A DNA stretch of 36,976 nucleotides, taken from contig PLLH01000061.1 in the NCBI GenBank assembly GCA_003140895.1, positions 1 to 36,976 on the forward strand. The letters are read 5' to 3'. This DNA comes from Elusimicrobiota bacterium (lineage in GTDB: Bacteria > Elusimicrobiota > Elusimicrobia > F11). The translations under genes were made by a program, and so were the position numbers. Numbering within the stretch: the first letter of the stretch is position 1; the number at the start of each line of letters is the position of its first letter. Below the pieces are notes generated by a model. It ran no database searches, was not told where the DNA came from, and worked only from the letters and a program-made list of their open reading frames with translations. Positions 7,432-17,013 of the stretch are shown here, piece by piece.

Positions 7432-8436
7432 ATGATTCTTAAAGACAAAGTAATCTTGGTAACAGGTGGAACAGGTTCCTTCGGGAAACGATTCGTGAAA
7501 ACAGTGCTGGAAAAGCACGCGCCCAAAAAACTCATTATTTTCAGCCGCGACGAGTTAAAACAATTTGAAATGGCTCATGACATCGGCAGCGACCCGCGGG
7601 TTCGCTTTTTCCTGGGAGACGTTCGGGACAAAGAGCGGCTGTTTCGGGCCTTTCACGGAGTGGATATCGTTGTCCATGCCGCCGCTCTGAAACAAGTTCC
7701 GATGTTGGAATATAACCCGTTTGAAGCGGTAAAAACGAACGTGATCGGTGCCGAAAACATCATCAACGCCGCGATCGACCAAAAAGTGGGGGCGGTTATC
7801 GCTCTCAGCACAGACAAGGCTGTCAATCCGTGCAATTTGTACGGGGCGACCAAACTGTGCGCCGAGAAGCTCTTCATTTCAGGCAATGCGTACACGGGAG
7901 AAGCCGTCACGCGTTTTGGCGTCGTTCGCTACGGAAACGTGGTGGGAAGCCGCGGAAGCGTGGTGCCTTTCTTCCAAAGCCGCCGGCACACCGGCGTTTT
8001 GCCGATCACCGATGATCGAATGACCCGTTTTTGGATCACCCTGGATCAAGCGGTGGAGCTGGTGCTCACGGCGCTTCGCCGGTTCAAAGGGGGCGAAATT
8101 TTCGTTCCGAAGATCCCCAGCATGAAGATTATGGACCTGGCCAAAGCCATCGCTCCTGAATGCAAGACAGAAATCATCGGTATTCGTCCCGGTGAAAAGC
8201 TTCATGAAGTGCTTTTGACTGAGGAAGAAGCCCGGCATACAGTCGAATTGGACGACTGTTACGTAATCCACCCGGAACAATATTGGTGGGCGGATCAGAA
8301 ACCAGCCCAAAAGACGGCCCTCCCGGCCGACTTCCGGTATTCCAGCGATGCCAACACATCATGGCTAACGCCGGATCAATTGATGGCGATGGCTTCCGGA
8401 AGCTCCGCGCCAAGCACCGGCCCGGCGCGCAAATAA
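7432..8436 (+). CDS. pseB: UDP-GlcNAc 4,6-dehydratase (inverting), PseB/FlaA1 type
   Basis: The 334-residue length is close to FlaA1/PseB. The N terminus has the GGTGSFGKRF NAD(P) loop, then FSRDELKQFEMA, AAALKQVPMLEYNP, and the STDKAVNP motif (Ser126, Asp128, Lys129). YGATK follows, with Tyr137 and Lys141. RYGNVVGSRGSVVPFF and RPGEKLHEVLLTEEEA are characteristic of the soluble inverting dehydratases. It converts UDP-GlcNAc to the 4-keto-6-deoxy-L-arabino intermediate used by PseC. The larger membrane-bound retaining dehydratase (PglF/WbpM type) has extra transmembrane segments that are absent here. GAGGTG sits six bases before the ATG. Confidence 0.93.
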   Translation: MILKDKVILVTGGTGSFGKRFVKTVLEKHAPKKLIIFSRDELKQFEMAHDIGSDPRVRFFLGDVRDKERLFRAFHGVDIVVHAAALKQVPMLEYNPFEAVKTNVIGAENIINAAIDQKVGAVIALSTDKAVNPCNLYGATKLCAEKLFISGNAYTGEAVTRFGVVRYGNVVGSRGSVVPFFQSRRHTGVLPITDDRMTRFWITLDQAVELVLTALRRFKGGEIFVPKIPSMKIMDLAKAIAPECKTEIIGIRPGEKLHEVLLTEEEARHTVELDDCYVIHPEQYWWADQKPAQKTALPADFRYSSDANTSWLTPDQLMAMASGSSAPSTGPARK

Positions 8437-8440
8437 AAAC

Positions 8441-8446
8441 AGGAGG
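8441..8446 (+). promoter_or_regulatory. Strong ribosome-binding site fixing a TTG start
   Basis: AGGAGG lies five bases before the TTG at 8452. This supports the unusual start codon of the membrane glycosyltransferase, since there is no in-frame ATG before residue 28 (MFHVAD), well inside the first hydrophobic helix. Confidence 0.7.
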
Positions 8447-8451
8447 CCTGT

Positions 8452-10296
8452 TTGAATAAATTTATATCCGTGTTCAAATCAGTTAAAAAAGTCGATGTCC
8501 TCATCGGCCTGACGTTTGTTCTGGCGATTTTCCTTCGCTGGTTCATGTTTCACGTGGCCGATCCAATGATCTTTGACGACACGGCCTCCTATGCGGGCGG
8601 TTCTAAATTTCTGGCAAAGACTTTTAGCTTTGCCAAATTGGGCAACCAGCGCCCGTTTCTTTATCCGGCAATAATCGGATTGATCCATTCCTGGTTCAAT
8701 GACTCCAATCGGGTGGTTGTCCTTATGCAATATCTATTCGGATTGGGAAGCATGGGGCTTTTGTTGCTCGTCTGTCGAAAAATATTTACAGAGAAAGGGC
8801 CCGCCTTCGCGGCACTCATGCTTTACGTCTGCAATATGCATCTGCTGGGATTCGAGAAATCAATCATGGCCGACTCTCTCCACGTATTTACGACTTTGCT
8901 TTATCTGCTGCTCTTTCTCACCCTCGTTCTCAATAAGAAAATGGGAGAGCCCAAGGATTTATTCCGAGGGTTTTTTCTGGCTTTCTTGGTTGGATTTGTG
9001 TTTTTTCTTGATGTGGCGCTCCGCCAGATCAGTCAATTTACGTTGGCGCTGCTTCTTCTCTTCATCTTTGTGTTTCGTTTCGTTCAGGCCCGACAACAGA
9101 TCTCTTTCTCTCGCATGATCCTTCAAAGTTGCGTCGAGACAGCGGGAGTGGCGGCGGGGTTTGTTCTCTTTCTCATTTTGATTAGCGCCAAAATGAAGGT
9201 GGACACAGGAATATTTGGCCTCACAGGTGTTGTTGAACGGTTTCCTACACTCTTTAAGGGGAATGGGCTTCTCGCCAAGTATTTCAGCCTTCCGCTCAGC
9301 TATTTATCTCTCTGTATGGCTCATCCAATCGAAATGTTCCGCAGCACTATTTCTTGGACGAATAACATGGTTTTTCGTGGTTCGATCGCTTTTTTCTTTC
9401 ATCAACTTAAGGATTTTCATTCGATTCATTTGTCCACGGTAGTGTTGAAACCGTTTCTCCTTCCAAAATACCTGGTTAAAGTTATCTTGGCGGGAATGAT
9501 TGAAACGAAAATTTATATTTCACTTGGCCTTGTCGGAGCGCTTCTCGCGATCAAAAAATGGCGGCCCGCCTTAAAGGAAAAAGGGGGGCTCGATCTCCTA
9601 TTGATTCTTTCGATTGTTGTCCTTCATATCGCCGTCGCGGTATCCTATTGGGCTCAAACGGACCATAGCGGAGTTACGATTTCTTCGTATCGTTTAAACT
9701 TGGAACCGTTACTGATGATTCTGGCCGCTTATCCCCTGTATTTCTTATGGACCTTGTTTGACCGCCTCATCCAAACGCGGTTCGCGCCAATCGCCCAACG
9801 ATTAACGGTTTCATTTTTTTCAATCACGGTTATTTTGTTCGTCTCAATATTGTTTGTTCTCGTCAAAGTTGGCTTATCCGCTACTTATTTGGCGACAAAC
9901 CCTTCAATTCTTGGAATCGTTCCCTGGAATAATGGAAATGACACCTCTGTATTTACGGAATTTGCCTGTGCATTTTCAACTCCAATGGATAAAACCACCG
10001 TTCAAAAGGCGCTTTATCTAAAAGATTTGGATAGCAACCAACAATTAATAGGCAAGAGCTATTGGAACGGAGATTCTTATCTCGTTTTCATTCCCAATGA
10101 TCCTCTGACGCCGTCACATCGCTACGAGTGGGGATTTGAATCCGGCGCCAGCTCAACAAGACAATTGCCTCTTACGGGATTTTCTTTAGTTCGTTTTCAA
10201 GCCGAACCAGTCGGCGGAGCGACGCAACCTTACAATGGATGCGACCGCCGGACGCCAAAAAGTGAAACCATCGCTGTCGAGAATCAGCCATCCTAG
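8452..10296 (+). CDS. Polytopic GT-C-like membrane glycosyltransferase
   Basis: The 614-residue integral membrane protein has about eleven hydrophobic segments spread over residues 15-490. The short first extracytoplasmic loop carries FDDTASYAGG, in the position where GT-C enzymes (PMT/ArnT type) keep catalytic acidic residues. A soluble C-terminal domain of about 120 residues follows the last helix. GT-C enzymes use polyprenyl-phosphate sugars on the outer face of the inner membrane. The next gene encodes a DPM1-like GT2 that could make such a donor. I cannot name the sugar or acceptor. The start is TTG with a perfect AGGAGG. Codon use looks more AT-rich than in pseB just upstream. Confidence 0.65.
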   Translation: MNKFISVFKSVKKVDVLIGLTFVLAIFLRWFMFHVADPMIFDDTASYAGGSKFLAKTFSFAKLGNQRPFLYPAIIGLIHSWFNDSNRVVVLMQYLFGLGSMGLLLLVCRKIFTEKGPAFAALMLYVCNMHLLGFEKSIMADSLHVFTTLLYLLLFLTLVLNKKMGEPKDLFRGFFLAFLVGFVFFLDVALRQISQFTLALLLLFIFVFRFVQARQQISFSRMILQSCVETAGVAAGFVLFLILISAKMKVDTGIFGLTGVVERFPTLFKGNGLLAKYFSLPLSYLSLCMAHPIEMFRSTISWTNNMVFRGSIAFFFHQLKDFHSIHLSTVVLKPFLLPKYLVKVILAGMIETKIYISLGLVGALLAIKKWRPALKEKGGLDLLLILSIVVLHIAVAVSYWAQTDHSGVTISSYRLNLEPLLMILAAYPLYFLWTLFDRLIQTRFAPIAQRLTVSFFSITVILFVSILFVLVKVGLSATYLATNPSILGIVPWNNGNDTSVFTEFACAFSTPMDKTTVQKALYLKDLDSNQQLIGKSYWNGDSYLVFIPNDPLTPSHRYEWGFESGASSTRQLPLTGFSLVRFQAEPVGGATQPYNGCDRRTPKSETIAVENQPS

Positions 10297-10314
10297 GGGA
10301 AAAGGGGAATCCGT

Positions 10315-11274
10315 ATGAGCGGTCATGACATAGAAATCTCCATCATCGCACCGATGTACAACGAAGAGTTGAACATCTTCACGACGCTGCAGGAACTGTC
10401 CAGAGAATTGGGCAAGCTCAATAAATCATTTGAAATCATCTTCGTGAACGACGGAAGCACGGACAAAACGTTGGAAGTCTGCGAGAAAGCCAAAAAACAA
10501 TATCCGAATCTGCATGTCGTCAGCTATTTCCCGAACCAGGGAAGAGGACGGGCGCTCCGGGAAGGGTTCAAAAAAGCCTCAGGGAAATACACCTTCACGA
10601 TCGATTTTGATCTCTCCTACGACGTCACCCACATAACGCGGATGTACCAGTTCCTGCAGGAGAACCCCATGACCGATATCGTTCTGGTGTCCTGCTACAT
10701 GCCGGGAGGACAAACGGTGGGAGTGACGCCGTCCCGGCTCTTTATCAGCAAGTTCGGGAACAAAGTGCTCTCGCACGCGTTTTCTCCGACGATTTACACG
10801 AGCACCTGCGTCGTTCGCGGTTACAAGACCGAGGTGATCAAGAAAATCCTTCTCGAAGCGGACGACAAAGAGATTCATTTGGAGATTCTCTCCAAGGCGC
10901 TGGCCTTGGGCCATGAGGTGAAGGAAATTCCAGGGACGCTCACAAAACGAAAGGCGGGCAAATCCAATTTTCGTTTCAAGGTGACGTCGCTTTCTCACAT
11001 TGTTTTCCTTTTGATTGAACGACCGGCCCTTCATTTCGGCGTGATCGGGATTGCGTTTCTTGGGCTCAGCTCGATTTCCGGACTGATGTTGCTTTTGAAC
11101 CGGCTTTTTCATATCGGGTTCCGGCATCGCCTGTTTGAATACATTTCTCCGGCTCTCGTCCTTTTGTTCCTGATGATCAGCCTGTTTTCCTTCTTTTTCA
11201 GTTTGATCGGTTCTCTGTTCACGAGTTTAAGGAGAGAAATCCTTAAAATTCAATCTCTGATCTTAAAGGACTAA
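10315..11274 (+). CDS. GT2 family glycosyltransferase, polyprenyl-phosphate sugar synthase type
   Basis: The 319-residue protein has an N-terminal GT-A domain: ISIIAPMYNEELNI, EIIFVNDGSTDKT, then GRGRALREGFKKASG. The metal-site region reads FTIDFDLSYD, where relatives usually have DADLQ. Two hydrophobic helices close the protein at about residues 234-259 and 276-301. Dolichol/undecaprenyl-phosphate mannosyl- or glucosyltransferases have this design, and transfer a sugar from a nucleotide donor to a polyprenyl phosphate on the cytoplasmic face. Its place 18 bases after a GT-C-like gene suggests a donor/transferase pair that decorates the polymer after export. GGGGAA-type ribosome site precedes the ATG. 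Confidence 0.78.
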   Translation: MSGHDIEISIIAPMYNEELNIFTTLQELSRELGKLNKSFEIIFVNDGSTDKTLEVCEKAKKQYPNLHVVSYFPNQGRGRALREGFKKASGKYTFTIDFDLSYDVTHITRMYQFLQENPMTDIVLVSCYMPGGQTVGVTPSRLFISKFGNKVLSHAFSPTIYTSTCVVRGYKTEVIKKILLEADDKEIHLEILSKALALGHEVKEIPGTLTKRKAGKSNFRFKVTSLSHIVFLLIERPALHFGVIGIAFLGLSSISGLMLLLNRLFHIGFRHRLFEYISPALVLLFLMISLFSFFFSLIGSLFTSLRREILKIQSLILKD

Positions 11275-11288
11275 CCCCTTCTCAATTT

Positions 11289-13163
11289 ATGTGCGGCATT
11301 TCTGGAATCCTCTCTCCGGCTTTAGCGGAAGCCCATCGAAACGACATCGTTCGCCAGATGATGAAGCTCCAACAACATCGCGGACCCGATGACAGCGGTA
11401 CTTATAGCGACGCTCAGATTTCGCTCGGCCACAACCGCCTTTCCATCCTTGATCTGGCGCACGGGAAACAGCCCATCTTCAACGAGTCTAAAAACGTGGT
11501 CGTCATTTACAACGGCGAAATGTACAACTACCGGGAGTTGAGGGCTGATCTCCTTCAAAAAGGCCACGTGTTTTCAACAAACACAGACACGGAAGTCATC
11601 GTCCACGCGTTTGAAGAGTGGGGGGAAGCCGCCTTCATTCGATTCAATGGGATGTTCGCCTTCGCGCTTTGGGACATCGCCAAACAGGAGCTTTATCTGG
11701 TTCGCGACCGGCTTGGAATTAAACCCCTCTACTATCTCACCGACGGGAAAAAGGTGTGTTTCTCCTCGGAAATAAAGGCGATGAACGCTCTCCCCGATTT
11801 CAATCTCGCCATCGATCCCGACGGGTTGGCAAGGTACCTGTGCTTCCAGAATCAGTTTGGAGCGAATACTCTTTACTCTCACGTGCAGAAGGTTGAACCC
11901 GCTTCTTATCACAAGGTAAACCGGGATCTCCTTTGCACGAAGAAGCAATATTTTCAGCTTCAATTTTCGATGGACTATTCAAAGTCTTTTTCGGATTGGA
12001 CGGAGGAGTTCTCTTCGGTCTTCAACGCTTCCGTTAAACGGCACATGATCGCGGACGTTCGCGTCGGCAGTTACTTGAGCGGAGGGTTCGATTCCTCCCT
12101 CGTGGCGTGGGGCGCTCAAAAAAACCTGGCGCCGGAACAGTTGTTCACATTTAATGGATATTTTGCCGAAGGCCCGGGCTATGACGAATCGCCTCTCGCC
12201 GAGGAAGTGGCGCGGTCCATAGGGTCAAACCATCACAAGGTGGTCATCACCTCGGATGATTTCCGAAACGAAATTGAAAAGATCGTTTATCACCTGGATG
12301 AACCCATGATGGGGCCCGGTTCCTTTTCGCAATACGTGGTGGCCCGGGAGATCGCCAAAGAAGTGAAGGTGGTGCTGACGGGGCATGGCGGGGATGAATT
12401 CATGGGGGGTTACCCTGTTTATAAAGCCGCTTTGTTAAAGGAGAATCCGTTCCGGTATAGAAAGGAAATATTCAACGGGTTGACCGTTCCGGATTTTATC
12501 CGGCTGGCGTATTTTTCCATTTTCCCGATGTTCCGGCCTCTATTGCGCTCTGGTTTGCATGTGTTGTTTACCCCACGCGACATCACGGCCCTCCTGGGTG
12601 ACGGAATCCTTCCCAACTCCTTAGAAAATAATCTGATGGCCGAAGCCATCCCCTTTATCCATTCGGATTTAAAGCCCTTTAATAAGACGTTGCATAATTA
12701 CATCAAGGGGTATCTCCCCGGCTTGTTTATCGTCGAAGATAAGATCAGCATGGCGCATTCGTTGGAATCCCGGACTCCCTTCTGCGACAACGAGATGCTC
12801 GCCCTTTCGACCAGAATTCCGGCGGACATGAAATTGCACGGGGGGCAACTCAAAGCCATTTCAAAGGCGTTCGCGAAAGACAAACTCCCCGCATCTTTGT
12901 ACAAACAACCCAAACGAGGATTCCCGACGCCGGTTCATTTGTGGTTTCAAGGACCTCTCAAGAAATGGATGGAGGACCGGATTCTCCAGAGCGGGAACTC
13001 TGTGTTCAACGCCAAAGCCGTAAAAAAGATATGGTCCACTTTTTTGAGCCTCCGGCATGACAATCTTTATACGTACAACTACGGCTGTAAACTGTTTTCA
13101 CTTCTTTGCGTTAACCTGCTGCTGACACAATCGGTAAACGGAAAGAAAATTCAAGTCAATTAA
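11289..13163 (+). CDS. asnB: AsnB-type glutamine-dependent amidotransferase, complete
   Basis: The 624-residue enzyme starts MCGISG, so the mature N-terminal cysteine nucleophile of the class II glutaminase domain is present. QHRGPDDSG, HNRLSI, YNGEMYNYRELR and FNGMFAFALWD follow. The synthetase domain has the ATP loop SGGFDSS at residues 264-270, LTGHGGDEFMGGY, and the C-terminal ISMAHSLESRTPFCD motif. The family makes amides from carboxylates with ATP and glutamine. In an O-antigen-type locus the substrate is more likely a uronic or nonulosonic acid than aspartate. No ribosome site is visible right before the ATG. The gene follows the GT2 by 14 bases, so coupled translation is possible. Confidence 0.88.
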   Translation: MCGISGILSPALAEAHRNDIVRQMMKLQQHRGPDDSGTYSDAQISLGHNRLSILDLAHGKQPIFNESKNVVVIYNGEMYNYRELRADLLQKGHVFSTNTDTEVIVHAFEEWGEAAFIRFNGMFAFALWDIAKQELYLVRDRLGIKPLYYLTDGKKVCFSSEIKAMNALPDFNLAIDPDGLARYLCFQNQFGANTLYSHVQKVEPASYHKVNRDLLCTKKQYFQLQFSMDYSKSFSDWTEEFSSVFNASVKRHMIADVRVGSYLSGGFDSSLVAWGAQKNLAPEQLFTFNGYFAEGPGYDESPLAEEVARSIGSNHHKVVITSDDFRNEIEKIVYHLDEPMMGPGSFSQYVVAREIAKEVKVVLTGHGGDEFMGGYPVYKAALLKENPFRYRKEIFNGLTVPDFIRLAYFSIFPMFRPLLRSGLHVLFTPRDITALLGDGILPNSLENNLMAEAIPFIHSDLKPFNKTLHNYIKGYLPGLFIVEDKISMAHSLESRTPFCDNEMLALSTRIPADMKLHGGQLKAISKAFAKDKLPASLYKQPKRGFPTPVHLWFQGPLKKWMEDRILQSGNSVFNAKAVKKIWSTFLSLRHDNLYTYNYGCKLFSLLCVNLLLTQSVNGKKIQVN

Positions 13164-13185
13164 ATCTAAACCAAGGTGGACTCTT

Positions 13186-14118
13186 ATGTTGGCGACCCAA
13201 ATTCCGTTGGACTTCATTAAATGCACGCAGTGCCATTCTAAACGCCCTCTCTCGTCTCATCAGCAAGGGGGGAATTCCTCTCTTCAATGCCCCGATTGCG
13301 GCTCCGTGTTTCCCAAAATCGACAACGTCGTCGGGATGATCTCGAAGGAACGGGATAAGGACACGCTGAAAAAATTTGAACACCAATGGGCCGTTTGGGG
13401 CGGGGACAAGGTTATCTTCGGGAAGACCTCGGAAGAATATGAGGACCGCTATTTGAAGGAATTCGCCAATCCCATAATCAAAAAGGGGTGGTTTGCCGGG
13501 AAGCGAACGTTGGACGCCGGTTGCGGCCACGGCATGATGGTGGAGGTTTTTAATCGTTTGGGCGCCGCGTCGGTGGGGCTGGAATTGGGGGACGGCGTGT
13601 TCCGCGCGGCCCGGCGGCTCGAAGGAAAAGACATTTTACTGGTGCAAGGCGACATCCTGGACATTCCGTTTCAGGAAAATAGCTTTGATTATGTCTACTC
13701 CAACGGCGTGATTCATCACACGCGAGATACGCGGCTGGCCTTTAAAAAACTGGCGTCGATAGTGAAACCCGGCGGCGGGCTCGATATCTGGCTTTATCCA
13801 AAGAAGGGGATTTTATGGGAGACGACCATGTATACCGGACGGCTTCTCACGACTCGAATCCCGCCGGCCCTTTTAAGCAAACTGGTTTATCTCCTCATTC
13901 CTCTCTTGTACGTTGTCCCGACCTGGAGCCGAACCTCGCCTCGCACGCACACGCTCAAGCAATGCGCGCAGGTGATCTACGATTGGCTGTCTCCGAAGTA
14001 TCAAACCCACCATACTTTCGATGAAGTGAAGAAGTGGTACGAAGAAGAAGGATTCGAGGGAATTGGAGAAGTTAAAACGACGCCTTTGTCCATGTTTGGA
14101 ACCAAAAAATCTCATTAG
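13186..14118 (+). CDS. SAM-dependent methyltransferase with N-terminal zinc-ribbon (Trm112-like) segment
   Basis: The 310-residue protein begins with two CxxC pairs (CTQC near residue 11 and CPDC near residue 37), which form a Trm112-like zinc ribbon. A class I methyltransferase core follows: RTLDAGCGHGMMVEVF as motif I, VGLELGD, VQGDILDIPF, FDYVYSNGVIHHT as motif II, and VKPGGGLDIWLY. After the core comes a stretch rich in hydrophobic residues. This is a common layout among methyltransferases of polysaccharide loci; the acceptor is unknown. AAGGTGG lies six bases before the ATG, and the flippase gene follows after 15 bases. Confidence 0.82.
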   Translation: MLATQIPLDFIKCTQCHSKRPLSSHQQGGNSSLQCPDCGSVFPKIDNVVGMISKERDKDTLKKFEHQWAVWGGDKVIFGKTSEEYEDRYLKEFANPIIKKGWFAGKRTLDAGCGHGMMVEVFNRLGAASVGLELGDGVFRAARRLEGKDILLVQGDILDIPFQENSFDYVYSNGVIHHTRDTRLAFKKLASIVKPGGGLDIWLYPKKGILWETTMYTGRLLTTRIPPALLSKLVYLLIPLLYVVPTWSRTSPRTHTLKQCAQVIYDWLSPKYQTHHTFDEVKKWYEEEGFEGIGEVKTTPLSMFGTKKSH

Positions 14119-14133
14119 GAAATAACGCACACA

Positions 14134-15666
14134 ATGACTGAAGAAAGCCAACACAACGAACCGATCCACGAGGGAAACCAGTTTAAGAAAATTCTTAAAC
14201 ATGGGTTTTGGTATCTCTTTTCCAGCCTTTCCACCAAAGTCATTCAACTGCTCCTGTTGCCTGTCTATACGCGTTATTTAAGCCCGGCGGATTATGGAGT
14301 CCTTGGAAGTCTCACCTCTATCACGCAACTCCTCCCCGTTTTTATTTCACTTTATATGGATTCGAGCTTTGACCGTTATTACTTTCTTGAGAAATCCATT
14401 TCCAGAGAGAGAATAAGATCGCTCTACAGCACGCACTTTTGGTTTGTTGGGATATGGGGTCTGTTTGTGACGACGATATTTTTTGTTGTTGCGCCCAGAA
14501 CAGTCCAGCCGCTCTTGCATATTCCCTTCGCTCCCTATATCCCGCTTGTCGGATTGGCTGCGCTCTTTAATCAAGTGGCAAATTTCGGGCTGATCTATTT
14601 GAGGTCCAACTTAAAAGCCAAGAAGCTGAATATTGTGAATTTAATAGGTTTTTTGCTCAATTCATCCTTGACTCTTTTGTTGTTGGTTTCGTTTCGCTGG
14701 GGGATTGTGGCGAACCTCGTCGGAAATTTCGCATTGGCCACTTTTCTGTTGATCTATTATCTCATGATGGCAAAGGGGGAATCGCTGCTGGTTTTTAAAA
14801 TTGACTTCGCCATTGTTAAGCGATCTCTTATTTATTCCATTCCCCTGCTCCCCAATATTATCGGCGGTTGGATTGCCGGACTTTCGGATCGACTGATCAT
14901 GGCTTTTTACGGCAAGATTACCCAAGTCGGACTCTATTCCATCGCGGTTCAAATGGCCCTCTCTTTGTATTTGGTGAACGAAGCGGTAACCAACGTTCAA
15001 GGTCCCATCAGCATGTCGGCCATGACCGCGAACAAAGAAGCCGGAAAAGCTCAAATTTCCGAATTTATCTCCTATTATCTTCTGATTATTCTTTTCGCTT
15101 ATTTGGCCGTGACGATGTTTTCAAAGGAGATGTTCGTGCTCTTAACGGGCAGCGATTATCACCAGGCCTATTCTCTTGTGGGGATTATCGCCTTGAACCA
15201 TGTCTTTAGCGGCTTTTATCGGGTGTTTTCCAACGTGTTGGCGATGAATCAGAAGATGTGGATTATCTCTGTTGCCGCAATTTTGCAAGCTTTGTCCAAC
15301 TTAACGCTCAACCTGATCTTCATCCCTCATTTTGCTCAGTATGCCGCCGCCTGGGCGGGAGTCGGAGGGATGGCCATTTACACCGCCTGCATCATCATTG
15401 GATCTCAGATATACGACCCCGTGCCGATCAATAAGCCCGTTGTTTTCACGTTGATTTGTTGGGCGGGAGTCATAGTCGGTTTTTATCTCTGCCTGGACAT
15501 TTATTGGCATCTCAATGATTATCTGAATTTCGCATTAAAATTGGGGTTGTTGGCGGCTTATTTTATACCGCTTTTTGTGCTTTCCCAAATGAAGGACTCA
15601 CGGGATCATCTTCAATTGCTTTTTAGGAAATCCTTGGTTAAACTCGTCGGACTCTATGGTAAGTGA
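14134..15666 (+). CDS. wzx: Wzx-type oligosaccharide flippase (MOP/MATE superfamily)
   Basis: The 510-residue membrane protein has a short hydrophilic N terminus, then 12-14 hydrophobic helices. The opening [20 protein letters not shown], then [15 protein letters not shown], is the signature of the Polysacc_synt flippases. [21 protein letters not shown] in the middle marks the start of the second half. Wzx proteins move undecaprenyl-pyrophosphate-linked repeat units across the inner membrane. Together with the Wzy/WaaL-like gene at 35207 this points to a Wzx/Wzy-type assembly route rather than an ABC exporter, of which I see no gene in the window. The symbol is by function, since Wzx sequences diverge strongly. 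Confidence 0.88.
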   Translation: MTEESQHNEPIHEGNQFKKILKHGFWYLFSSLSTKVIQLLLLPVYTRYLSPADYGVLGSLTSITQLLPVFISLYMDSSFDRYYFLEKSISRERIRSLYSTHFWFVGIWGLFVTTIFFVVAPRTVQPLLHIPFAPYIPLVGLAALFNQVANFGLIYLRSNLKAKKLNIVNLIGFLLNSSLTLLLLVSFRWGIVANLVGNFALATFLLIYYLMMAKGESLLVFKIDFAIVKRSLIYSIPLLPNIIGGWIAGLSDRLIMAFYGKITQVGLYSIAVQMALSLYLVNEAVTNVQGPISMSAMTANKEAGKAQISEFISYYLLIILFAYLAVTMFSKEMFVLLTGSDYHQAYSLVGIIALNHVFSGFYRVFSNVLAMNQKMWIISVAAILQALSNLTLNLIFIPHFAQYAAAWAGVGGMAIYTACIIIGSQIYDPVPINKPVVFTLICWAGVIVGFYLCLDIYWHLNDYLNFALKLGLLAAYFIPLFVLSQMKDSRDHLQLLFRKSLVKLVGLYGK

Positions 15667-15679
15667 GGTAAACACTCGT

Positions 15680-17002
15680 ATGGCGGATAAAAAAATTGGC
15701 AACAGCAGATTAATCGAATTGCTTAACAGTAAAAAAGCCAAAATTGGCATCGTGGGGCTCGGATATGTGGGGCTCCCTTTGGCGCTTCGGTACACCAGCG
15801 TGGGGTACTCAGTTCTCGGACTTGATATTGACCCGAATAAAATCAAGAAAATAAGCCATGGGCAAACCTATATAGAGCACATCAGCTCCGATCGGATTCG
15901 CCAAGCCGTCAAAAAAGGGTTTCAAGCCACGACGGATTATAAAAAAGCCAAAGCCTGCGACGCGCTGATCATTTGCGTGCCGACGCCTCTTAATAAATAC
16001 CGCGAACCGGATTTGAGCTTCGTGACCGACACCGTCGACGCTTTGCTGCCGTACTTGAGGAATGGGCAAATTGTTTCTCTTGAAAGCACCACGTATCCGG
16101 GAACAACAGATGAGGAAATTCAGACCCGGATTGAGTCAAAAGGATTCGTCGTTGGAAAAGATATTTTCCTGGTTCATTCACCTGAACGGGAAGATCCGGG
16201 AAACCCCAATTTTGAAACGCAGACCATTCCGAAGATTTGCGGCGGGATTACGCCGGCTTGTCTTAAAGCCGGTTTGGCCTTGTACGGAAGCGTGATAGAC
16301 AAAGTCATTCCCGTGAGCTCCGCCAAAACGGCCGAACTCACCAAGCTTCTTGAAAATATCCATAGAGCCGTCAATATCGGCCTTGTGAATGAAATGAAAA
16401 TGGTGGCAGACAAAATGGGGATTGATATTCATGAGGTGATCCGGGCGGCGTCTTCGAAACCCTTCGGGTTTACGCCGTATTATCCGGGTCCCGGGATCGG
16501 CGGCCATTGCATTCCGATCGATCCGTTTTATCTGACCTGGAAAGCGCGGGAATACGGCCTTAATACGCGGTTTATCGAACTCGCGGGAGAAGTCAACAGC
16601 GGTATGCCGGCGTGGGTGGTGGCGAAAGTGGGGCATTCGCTCAATCAAAGGCAGAAATCAATTAAGGGCAGCCGGATTCTGGTTCTTGGAATCGCCTATA
16701 AGAAAAACGTGGATGACATGCGCGAATCGCCGTCCGTGTTTATTATGGAAATTTTAAGAAACCTGGGAGCTTTGCTCTCCTATTCCGATCCTCATGTCCC
16801 GGTGTTTCCCAAAATGAGGGAACATCATTTTGATTTGAAGAGCGTTCCGATCTCTCCATCTATGTTGGCTTCTTACGATTGCGTCCTTATCGCGACGGAT
16901 CATAAAAAGTTTGATTATGACAGCATCAAGAAACACGCCAAACTGATCGTCGACACCCGGGGCGTTTACACGCAGCCCGCTTCCAATGTGGTGAAGGCGT
17001 AA
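15680..17002 (+). CDS. wbpA: UDP-N-acetylglucosamine 6-dehydrogenase (WbpA type)
   Basis: The 440-residue UDP-sugar dehydrogenase has the [17 protein letters not shown] loop, [28 protein letters not shown], and [17 protein letters not shown]. The catalytic cysteine is at residue 277 in [15 protein letters not shown]. The C-terminal domain holds [19 protein letters not shown]. Length and motifs match WbpA, which oxidises UDP-GlcNAc at C6 to UDP-GlcNAcA with NAD+. The four wbp genes that follow support this substrate. I prefer the ATG at 15680, behind GTGAGG. An upstream ATG at 15656 would overlap wzx and has no ribosome site. Confidence 0.92.
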   Translation: MADKKIGNSRLIELLNSKKAKIGIVGLGYVGLPLALRYTSVGYSVLGLDIDPNKIKKISHGQTYIEHISSDRIRQAVKKGFQATTDYKKAKACDALIICVPTPLNKYREPDLSFVTDTVDALLPYLRNGQIVSLESTTYPGTTDEEIQTRIESKGFVVGKDIFLVHSPEREDPGNPNFETQTIPKICGGITPACLKAGLALYGSVIDKVIPVSSAKTAELTKLLENIHRAVNIGLVNEMKMVADKMGIDIHEVIRAASSKPFGFTPYYPGPGIGGHCIPIDPFYLTWKAREYGLNTRFIELAGEVNSGMPAWVVAKVGHSLNQRQKSIKGSRILVLGIAYKKNVDDMRESPSVFIMEILRNLGALLSYSDPHVPVFPKMREHHFDLKSVPISPSMLASYDCVLIATDHKKFDYDSIKKHAKLIVDTRGVYTQPASNVVKA

Positions 17003-17013
17003 GAGGAATCCGA

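Noticed and set aside
15656-15679. Upstream ATG for wbpA overlapping the wzx end
   Set aside because: No ribosome site precedes it, while GTGAGG precedes the ATG at 15680; the difference is only eight residues.
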